A DNA stretch of 11,714 nt from Anaerotignum sp. (GTDB taxonomy: Bacteria > Bacillota > Clostridia > Lachnospirales > Anaerotignaceae). The DNA is taken from NCBI GenBank assembly GCA_017560955.1, contig JAFZDV010000091.1, positions 1-11,714 on the forward strand. The letters run 5' to 3'. Shown here piece by piece: positions 6,483-11,714 of the stretch (the stretch's first letter is position 1; each line of letters opens with the position of its first letter). The notes below the pieces were generated by a model. The model had not been told where the DNA came from. It did no database searches and saw nothing but the letters and a program-made list of their open reading frames with translations. Position numbers and translations under genes: made by a program.

Positions 6483-7562
6483 ATGAATAAACCTATTGCA
6501 ATCATTGGTGCAGGTAATGGCGGACAGGCGTTTGCCGGCTATCTGTCTCTGTTGGGTAGGGAAGTGAAGATATTCGATGTTATGCAGGGAACGGTCGACC
6601 GTCTAAGTGAACTTGGTGGTGTGAATATCCAAGGCAATAGTAAGGTAACAGGCTTTGGTAAAGTAGAACTGGCAAGCACAGACATTGGTGCTGTTATGGA
6701 AGGCAGCGAAATCATTCTGGTGGTATTACCATCTATTTACCATAAGTCTATGGCAGAAAAGATGGCACCTTACTTGAAAGATGGCCAGATTGTTGTACTG
6801 AATCCTAATGCATCTTTGGGTCCTGTTGAATTCAAGAACACCCTGAAGAACTGTGGTTGCGATGCAGATGTAATCATTGTAGGTACTTCTACATTGCTCT
6901 TTGCCTGCCGTGCAAGGGAAGTGGGACAGGTAGAGGTATCCGGCCAGAAAAAAGGTCTGACAGCGGCAGCATACCCTGCGAAATATAACGATTATGTAGC
7001 AGAAAAATTTGCGAACATCATTCCTGAATTTGAATTCAGAGATGACATTATCCGTGTCAGTCTGGACAATCTGAATGCAATGATGCATCCTGCGCCCACA
7101 CTGCTCTATACTGCAAAGATCGAACATCAGGAAGACTTTGAATATTATCTGGATCTGACACCTAGTCAAGGTGCGCTGATCGAGGCTCTGGATGCAGAAA
7201 GAATGGCTTTGGGCAAAGCCTTCGGTCTGGAACTGAGAACATTGGTAGATGAGTACAAACATACATATGACACTTTTGGCAACAGCATGTATGAGGTAGT
7301 GACAAATGCGGTATCTTCCTATACCGGTATCAAAGGCCAGAAAACGATGCGTACTCGTTATCTGCAGGAAGATATTCCTTATTCTCTTGTTGCACTGCAG
7401 ACAATGGGGGCAGTGGCTGGTGTACCCACTCCCTGCATTGATGCAGTTGTAACTGTTGCCCGTGCGATCATTCCCGATATGGATGAAGGCAGAACAGCTA
7501 AGAACCTTGGCTTGGAAAATGTGACAAAAGAAGAGTTTGAAAAAATGTGCAGAGAAGGTTAA
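6483..7562 (+). CDS. NAD(P)-dependent opine (octopine/nopaline) dehydrogenase family protein
   Basis: 359 residues. The N-terminal Rossmann domain opens with AIIGAGNGGQAFAG (6-19), the dinucleotide fingerprint. The C-terminal octopine-dehydrogenase domain (about 185-330) has NAMMHPAP with His202, and YLQEDIP with Asp297. From memory these match the catalytic His-Asp pair described for this family, including the bacterial N-(1-carboxyethyl)-norvaline dehydrogenase of similar length. Such enzymes reversibly join a 2-oxo acid and an amino group to give N-(carboxyalkyl)amino acids; in a catabolic operon the reverse oxidation is likely. ATG 6483 is favoured over TTG 6477 by the spacing to AAAGGAAG (6467-6474). 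It is 45 bases after the symporter with no terminator between, so co-transcribed. A 2-dehydropantoate-reductase-like role is less likely. Confidence 0.85.
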   Translation: MNKPIAIIGAGNGGQAFAGYLSLLGREVKIFDVMQGTVDRLSELGGVNIQGNSKVTGFGKVELASTDIGAVMEGSEIILVVLPSIYHKSMAEKMAPYLKDGQIVVLNPNASLGPVEFKNTLKNCGCDADVIIVGTSTLLFACRAREVGQVEVSGQKKGLTAAAYPAKYNDYVAEKFANIIPEFEFRDDIIRVSLDNLNAMMHPAPTLLYTAKIEHQEDFEYYLDLTPSQGALIEALDAERMALGKAFGLELRTLVDEYKHTYDTFGNSMYEVVTNAVSSYTGIKGQKTMRTRYLQEDIPYSLVALQTMGAVAGVPTPCIDAVVTVARAIIPDMDEGRTAKNLGLENVTKEEFEKMCREG

Positions 7563-7585
7563 GCTTCCCCCTCTAAAGCATAAAG

Positions 7586-7627
7586 AAGACAGAGAATGAC
7601 GGATTTCGGCATTCTCTGTCTTTGTTG
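7586..7627 (+). terminator. Intrinsic terminator of the metabolic operon
   Basis: AAGACAGAGAATG (7586-7598) pairs perfectly over 13 bp with CATTCTCTGTCTT (7610-7622); loop of 11; the T-run is TTTGTTGT. It separates the opine-dehydrogenase gene from the EamA transporter. Confidence 0.8.
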
Positions 7628-7663
7628 TCATGAAAAGTTTGATTTGAAAGAAGGCAATATGAA

Positions 7664-8530
7664 ATGATGGAAAAATCGAAAGCGGTATTCTATATGATGC
7701 TTTCTGTGGCGAGTTTGTCGCTGATGCAGTTTTTTATTAATCTGTCCGGTGAACATGGAGATGTGTTTCTGCAGGTTTTCTCTCGTAATTTTCTGGGGAT
7801 GATCCTGTGTATTTATTTTATACGAAAAGAAAAAGTGTCTTACTTTGGCGATTTGAAATCACAACCCTATCTGTTAGCCCGTTCATTAGCAGGCTTTCTT
7901 GGGCTTTTGTTTACATTTTATGCTATGAAGCATGCATATCTTGCAGATGCATCAATTGTGCTGAGAACAGGACCCTTTTTTACAACCCTGGTGTCTGTGA
8001 TATTTCTGAAGGAAAAGCTGAACAAGGTTCAGGTGCCGGTGTTGATTGTAATTTTTGTGGGTGGTTGGCTAGCAGCAAATCCAAGATTTGATTCTTCTTT
8101 TATCCCATTGGGTTGTGCGTTATTGGCAGCAGTCTGTCAGGGAATCTGTTATCCCTTGCTGCGTTATTTCAGAGAACATGAGCATGGTATGACGGTCATC
8201 ATGCATTTTTCTACATTTTGTTGTCTGGGATGTCTGCCGTTTATGGCAAAAGGCGTGCTGATGCCTGAAGGGATTCATATTCTGTATCTGATTCTAATTG
8301 CCATAACAGGCGCTTTAGGTCAGATTTTTTTGACATATGCTTATCGGATTGGTCCAGCCTCGGAAATTGCTATTTATGATCAGTTCTCTGTGGTATTTGC
8401 ATTGGTTCTGGGGGCATTGTTCCTTAACCAGATTCCGACAATGCGGACAATGGTCGGGGGAATACTTATTGTTGGAGCTTCTTTAGTTTCGTATTTTTTT
8501 AGTATGAAGATAGATATTACAAAGAAATAA
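7664..8530 (+). CDS. EamA/DMT-superfamily transporter
   Basis: 288 residues, about ten membrane helices in two homologous EamA halves (roughly 5-137 and 150-280), the normal size for this family. The first half shows LRTGPFFTTLVSVIFLKEKL and the second AIYDQFSVVFALVLGALFLNQ, the matching end-of-domain positions. Members export or import amino acids and other metabolites; the substrate cannot be read from sequence. GAAAGAAGG lies about 10 bases before ATG 7664; ATG 7667 is an alternative. A minimal ATG-AAA-TGA frame at 7659-7667 overlaps the start. It follows the operon terminator by under 40 bases and I see no clear promoter in that gap, so it may depend on read-through from the operon. That would link it to the same substrate, perhaps as a product exporter. 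Confidence 0.85.
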   Translation: MMEKSKAVFYMMLSVASLSLMQFFINLSGEHGDVFLQVFSRNFLGMILCIYFIRKEKVSYFGDLKSQPYLLARSLAGFLGLLFTFYAMKHAYLADASIVLRTGPFFTTLVSVIFLKEKLNKVQVPVLIVIFVGGWLAANPRFDSSFIPLGCALLAAVCQGICYPLLRYFREHEHGMTVIMHFSTFCCLGCLPFMAKGVLMPEGIHILYLILIAITGALGQIFLTYAYRIGPASEIAIYDQFSVVFALVLGALFLNQIPTMRTMVGGILIVGASLVSYFFSMKIDITKK

Positions 8531-8540
8531 ATAAGAAAGA

Positions 8541-8572
8541 GGGATGCTATTATTTGTAGCATCCCGTTTTTA
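8541..8572 (+). terminator. Intrinsic terminator of the EamA transporter gene
   Basis: GGGATGCTA (8541-8549) pairs perfectly with TAGCATCCC (8557-8565), loop TTATTTG, followed by GTTTTT. It starts 10 bases after the stop. Confidence 0.88.
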
Positions 8573-8592
8573 ATTGTCTAAAAAGGTAGACT

Positions 8593-8658
8593 TTTTTGGA
8601 TAGGTATACATGAGTGCATCTTCTGCTGCACCTTTGTAAGTGTAACGTGTTATGTAAA
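8593..8658 (+). repeat. Dispersed ~65-bp repeat, copy B
   Basis: Matches copy A at 2497-2561 in the same orientation with about seven substitutions and one indel. Read on the minus strand this copy is open and ends in a TAA at 8572-8570 (peptide containing YTYKGAAEDALMYTYPKK). Copy A has lost a base in the same stretch, so a shared coding origin is possible but unproven. No start codon context or ribosome site is visible. Confidence 0.75.
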
Positions 8659-8709
8659 ACAAATGGCGGTCAAAACAAAAAGTTGATTATAAGTCTGGTG
8701 GCTAGAAAG

Positions 8710-8748
8710 AAAAAGAGAACTTCATTTATAAATGAAGTTCTCTTTTTT
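8710..8748. terminator. 38-bp perfect palindrome, bidirectional terminator
   Basis: Arms at 8710-8728 and 8729-8747 are exact reverse complements (19 bp each; centre TTTATAAA), giving A-run/T-run ends on both strands. The TAA stop of the leftward MATE gene (8749-8747) touches the stem, so the hairpin ends MATE transcripts and can also catch read-through from the left. Confidence 0.8.
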
Positions 8749-10087
8749 ATAGTAGGCTTTTGATTTTTCTTCGATAATGAACAATCAGGTATATTGTTGC
8801 ACCGATCCATGCTACAAATTCTCCTCCAAAGATTCCGATTTTGAACCCACTCCGGAAAACAACAGCTGATATGATGATACGAATAATCAGTTCAATAACA
8901 CCTGAAATAAAAGTACTCAGCGTATCACCCATACCTTGAAGTACAGAGACAAAGGTGTACATTAAATATAGGGTAGGGAGGAATATAGCCAGTGTGCGTA
9001 GATACAAATACGCGATGTATTTTGCTTCCGTAACCAGCTCTGGTATATCAGAAGAAATAAACAAGGAGGTGAGTTGTCTGCCAAAGACAAACATAAATGC
9101 GGCAATTGCGATAGAAGTTACAACTGCCAGAAAGATTGCAGCGCGAAGACCTTCCTTGATTCGGATGTGTTGTTTTGCACCATAATTCTGACTGACATAT
9201 GTAGTGATGGCGTAGCCATAGGATACAGCGGCGATTTCCAACAATCCGAACAGTTTGTTTGTTGCAGTAAAACCTGCAATAAAACCAGTACCAAATCCGT
9301 TTACCACAGCCTGTACGATGATGCCGCCTAAAGCAATGGTAATATTTTTGGCTGCGGTAGGTGTGCCTAGTTTAATAAGATTATGCAGGATTGCTGGGTT
9401 CCGATGTAGCTCTTTTCTGCCAAAGTGAAGGATTTTGGTTTTTATGATTTTTCGACAGCAGACAGTACCAGAAAAGCATTGTGCAGTGATTGTAGCAAGG
9501 GCGGCACCAGCAATGCCCCATTCGAAAATAAAAACAAAAATCAGATCCAGAATGATATTGATGATAGATGCTACCATCATGGCCTTTAAGGGGGTTTTAC
9601 TGTCACCGATGGCTCTTAGGACTGCAGAACAGAAATTGAAAAAGGCTATAGCGGGAGTGCCTAGCATGAGGATACGCATATATATTTCAGCCATAGAATA
9701 CAACTCAGGAGGTACTCGCATAATGCAGAGCAAAAAGTCTAATGTAAGTTGTCCTACTATCAGATAAAGGATTGCAATGATGACTGCAAGGATAGCAGAT
9801 TGGCCAATGAAGCGTTTCATTTCAGGGATATTGCCTTCTCCATAATTCTGAGCAATGCGAATGGAAAATCCTTGGGAAAAACCTTGAATGAAACTCACCA
9901 TCATCCAGTTCAGCCATTCAATGCAGCCTAATGCAGCCAGAGCGTGCATACCTACACCTTGACCGATAATAGCAGTGTCTGCAACGGTATAGAATTGTTG
10001 AAAAACATTTCCGAGCATCAAGGGAAGTGCAAATCCAAACAGAAGTGGCAATGGTTTTCCATGGGTCATGTTTATTTCATGATTCAT
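8747..10087 (-). CDS. MATE-family efflux transporter
   Basis: 446 residues, the usual size, about 12 membrane helices in two homologous halves. The N-terminal segment GFALPLMLGNVFQQFYTVADTAIIGQGVG is a typical MATE first helix and loop; PTAAKNITIALGGIIVQAVVNGFG begins the second half. It should export cationic drugs or metabolites in exchange for sodium or protons; the substrate is unknown. The start ATG (10087-10085, minus strand) has AAGG 9 bases upstream; the in-frame GTG at 10096 overlaps that ribosome site and is rejected. A possible minus-strand promoter is TTGTAT (10178-10173), 18 bases, TATCAT (10154-10149) with an upstream TG. It is a single-gene unit divergent from the oxidase gene; a functional link is not implied. 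Confidence 0.9.
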   Translation of the reverse strand: MNHEINMTHGKPLPLLFGFALPLMLGNVFQQFYTVADTAIIGQGVGMHALAALGCIEWLNWMMVSFIQGFSQGFSIRIAQNYGEGNIPEMKRFIGQSAILAVIIAILYLIVGQLTLDFLLCIMRVPPELYSMAEIYMRILMLGTPAIAFFNFCSAVLRAIGDSKTPLKAMMVASIINIILDLIFVFIFEWGIAGAALATITAQCFSGTVCCRKIIKTKILHFGRKELHRNPAILHNLIKLGTPTAAKNITIALGGIIVQAVVNGFGTGFIAGFTATNKLFGLLEIAAVSYGYAITTYVSQNYGAKQHIRIKEGLRAAIFLAVVTSIAIAAFMFVFGRQLTSLFISSDIPELVTEAKYIAYLYLRTLAIFLPTLYLMYTFVSVLQGMGDTLSTFISGVIELIIRIIISAVVFRSGFKIGIFGGEFVAWIGATIYLIVHYRRKIKSLL

Positions 10088-10148
10088 TTCAATCACCTTA
10101 ATAAAGTTTTTTGCAAAAGTATTAGAAAATACATGTATGTTGATTTAG

Positions 10149-10178
10149 ATGATACCACACATGCTGGAATGCATACAA
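10149..10178 (-). promoter_or_regulatory. Candidate promoter of the MATE gene
   Basis: On the minus strand: TTGTAT (10178-10173), 18-base spacer, TGG then TATCAT (10154-10149), an extended -10 form. Predicted leader of about 55 bases. Confidence 0.35.
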
Positions 10179-10185
10179 CATGGCT

Positions 10186-10225
10186 GCATACAGATATGAA
10201 ATAAAATTTCATATCTGTGATATGC
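10186..10225. promoter_or_regulatory. Long inverted repeat containing operator copy 1
   Basis: ACAGATATGAAAT (10190-10202) and ATTTCATATCTGT (10206-10218) are perfect 13-bp arms around AAA. Outer arms GCATA (10186-10190) and TATGC (10221-10225) add pairing past a 3-base bulge. Its core, TGAAAT-AAA-ATTTCA (10197-10211), is the same 15-bp palindrome found twice near the oxidase promoter. No T-run follows, so an operator is likelier than a terminator. Confidence 0.5.
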
Positions 10226-10394
10226 TTGGAATTGTGTGCATTGTAAGGTATGTAGTTAAATGTGCTTTTGAGCTATGAAAAAACGCCTTGTTTTTGTCAA
10301 AATGCATTGAAAATAATGTGATGGTGTTGCTTATGTATGTGATTGGGTACAAATGTAACAAAAAAAGTTTTGCAACATTGTCGAACATGCACGA

Positions 10395-10423
10395 TTGAAA
10401 TAATATTTCATAAATGTTATATT
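10395..10423 (+). promoter_or_regulatory. Promoter of the FAD-dependent oxidase gene
   Basis: TTGAAA (10395-10400), 17-base spacer, TATATT (10418-10423) preceded by TG at 10415-10416. The predicted start is near 10430, about 50 bases before ATG 10482. An overlapping alternative is TTGTCG (10378-10383), 17 bases, TAATAT (10401-10406). Confidence 0.6.
10396..10410. promoter_or_regulatory. Operator copy 2 over the -35 region
   Basis: TGAAAT-AAT-ATTTCA, a perfect 6-bp inverted repeat with a 3-bp centre, overlapping the -35 box and spacer of the oxidase promoter. A half-site ATTTCA recurs at 10425-10430. Confidence 0.5.
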
Positions 10424-10448
10424 TATTTCAAATCAAAGATATAAAAAA

Positions 10449-10463
10449 TGAAACTATATTTCA
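10449..10463. promoter_or_regulatory. Operator copy 3 in the oxidase leader
   Basis: TGAAAC-TAT-ATTTCA, one mismatch from full symmetry, ending 6 bases before the ribosome site AAAGGAG. Same 15-bp architecture as the copies at 10197 and 10396. Confidence 0.45.
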
Positions 10464-10481
10464 TTTAGAAAGGAGATTATT

Positions 10482-11714
10482 ATGAATGATTTTATGTTTA
10501 ACATGATTCGTTCCGAGTTGGAAGACGTTGTCGGCAGAGATAACGTTTCTGTAACAGAAAGTGATAAGATCAGCCATAGTGTTGACTACTTCTGGCTCTC
10601 CAGACTTTGGGAAGATCGTGGCAGAATGATGCCTCTGGCAGATTACATCGTATATCCCGGCAGCGATGAGGAAGTTGCGAAGATCCTTGTCATTGCCAAT
10701 TATTATAAAATTCCCGTATTCCCCTGGGGCGGCGGCGCAGGTTCTCAGGGCGGTGCGCTGGCAGTAAAAGGCGGTATCCTTCTGGATATGAAACGCATGA
10801 ACAAAATCATCGAACTGGATGAAAAGTCCATGTGTATCACAGCAGAAGCGGGTATCAACTTTGCACAGCTGGAATGGTACGCAAATGAAAGAGGCTACTC
10901 TCTGATGCATTACCCTAGCTCTCTGACATGTTCTACGTTGGGCGGTTTCCTGGCTCACAATGGTATCGGTGTTCTTTCCACAAAATATGGTAAGATCGAT
11001 GACCAGTGCCTGCATGTGGAAATGGCAGTTCCCAGCGGCAAGATCCTGAAATCCACACCCGTACCCAAACATTCTTCCGGTCCCAGCATCATGCATATGC
11101 TGCTTGGTTCCGAAGGTACATATGGTGTATTCACAAAGGCGACAATGAAACTGTTCAAAAAGCCTGAAGTAAGAAAATTCCGTGCATTCCTGTTCAAGGA
11201 TGTTCCTACAGGTCTGGCATTTGGCAGAGACCTGCTGCAGGAATTCAAACCTTCCATTATGCGTCTGTATAATGAAGAAGAAACAAAATCCATGATCAAA
11301 AACATTCTGGGTGTAGAAAAAGAAGGCGCATTCATGAATATCGCCATCGAAGGCAGCGCAGAAATGGTAGAAATTGAAGAACGCATCATGCTGAGAATGT
11401 GTGAAGAAAGAGGCGGCATGGATCTGGGCTCCGACTATGGTGAAAAATGGTGGGACAGCCGCGTAACATTCTTCTATCCTGGTCATGCATTGGATCTGCC
11501 TAAGATGTTTGGTACTCTGGATACAATTTCCAGCTACTCCGATATGGAAAACATCTACTGGGCGCTGAAGAAGACAATGGAAAAATTCGAAGGTGTTCGT
11601 TTCATCGCACACTTCTCTCACTGGTATGAATGGGGTGTAATGATCTATGACAGATTCATTATTGAAAATCCCCCTGAAGATCCTGAAGATGCGCTGAGAC
11701 TGCATAATGAAATC
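10482..11714 (+). CDS. FAD-binding oxidase/dehydrogenase, alkylglycerone-phosphate-synthase-like (partial, open at window end)
   Basis: 411 codons are present with no stop before the window ends. It belongs to the vanillyl-alcohol-oxidase-type flavoprotein fold (COG0277-like): the FAD phosphate loop is PWGGGAGSQGGALAV (81-95), with LDMKRMNKI after it, then YPSSLTCSTLGGFLAHNGIG (145-163) and LLGSEGTYGV (207-216). FLFKDVPTGLAFGRDLLQEF, RLYNEEET and the late HFSH (377-380) resemble the alkyldihydroxyacetonephosphate synthase branch more than plain D-lactate or glycolate oxidases. Many bacterial members act as 2-hydroxyacid dehydrogenases, so ether-lipid synthesis should not be assumed. AAAGGAG (10469-10475) lies 6 bases before ATG 10482. 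No TTA, CTA or TCA codons occur in it, as in the symporter, indicating high expression. Controlled probably by the 15-bp palindromes upstream. Confidence 0.88.
   Translation, partial: MNDFMFNMIRSELEDVVGRDNVSVTESDKISHSVDYFWLSRLWEDRGRMMPLADYIVYPGSDEEVAKILVIANYYKIPVFPWGGGAGSQGGALAVKGGILLDMKRMNKIIELDEKSMCITAEAGINFAQLEWYANERGYSLMHYPSSLTCSTLGGFLAHNGIGVLSTKYGKIDDQCLHVEMAVPSGKILKSTPVPKHSSGPSIMHMLLGSEGTYGVFTKATMKLFKKPEVRKFRAFLFKDVPTGLAFGRDLLQEFKPSIMRLYNEEETKSMIKNILGVEKEGAFMNIAIEGSAEMVEIEERIMLRMCEERGGMDLGSDYGEKWWDSRVTFFYPGHALDLPKMFGTLDTISSYSDMENIYWALKKTMEKFEGVRFIAHFSHWYEWGVMIYDRFIIENPPEDPEDALRLHNEI

Noticed and set aside
6726..7631. 301-codon minus-strand frame opposite the opine-dehydrogenase gene
   Set aside because: Codon-aligned shadow of the plus-strand gene, and it would start inside that gene's terminator.
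10382..10390. CGAACATGC as an SOS box upstream of the oxidase gene
   Set aside because: Only the left half matches; the right half (GTTC) is absent.
10461..11705. 414-codon open frame on the minus strand opposite the flavoprotein gene
   Set aside because: Same cause: codon-aligned shadow of a strongly biased real gene on the plus strand, which has a ribosome site, promoter and clear FAD motifs. The translation is Cys/His/Phe-rich noise.

Overview
The window looks like a chromosomal segment of a low-to-moderate GC member of the Bacillota. The evidence is purine-rich Shine-Dalgarno sequences a few bases before most starts, AT-rich spacers, many rho-independent terminators, a Bacillus-type LexA box half-match, and a UvrX-like polymerase paired with a YolD-like protein. 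Peptide-level impressions and codon habits would suit an anaerobic gut lineage such as the Negativicutes, but that placement is a guess.

Layout. (1) Bases 1-206 hold the 3' end of an unidentified gene and its terminator. (2) Bases 255-354 look like a short transcription unit with its own promoter and terminator (candidate small RNA). (3) Bases 391-2479 are an SOS-type cassette: an extended -10 promoter with a LexA-like box, a Y-family polymerase with a C-terminal clamp-binding motif, a YolD-like partner, and a terminator. (4) Bases 2670-7627 are a regulated catabolic-looking cluster. A LysR-type regulator is transcribed leftwards. A muconate-lactonizing-type enolase-superfamily enzyme, a sodium:solute symporter and an octopine/opine-dehydrogenase-family enzyme run rightwards, ending in a strong terminator. 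The divergent spacer contains a perfectly symmetric bidirectional promoter and several further inverted repeats. (5) An EamA/DMT transporter (7664-8530) with its own terminator follows. (6) A MATE efflux protein lies on the minus strand (8747-10087), ending inside a 38-bp perfect palindrome. (7) A divergent 394-base spacer carries three copies of a 15-bp palindrome and leads into a highly codon-biased FAD-dependent oxidase related to alkylglycerone-phosphate synthase, cut off by the window end.

How the genes may work together. The symporter would import a carboxylated substrate, the enolase-superfamily enzyme would epimerise or otherwise process it, and the opine-dehydrogenase homologue would oxidatively split (or make) an N-(carboxyalkyl)amino acid. 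The LysR protein would sense the substrate. That is an inference from families and gene order; the substrate is not known. A ~65-bp dispersed repeat occurs on both sides of this block (2497-2561 and 8593-8658) in the same orientation, so the whole block could be a recombination unit.
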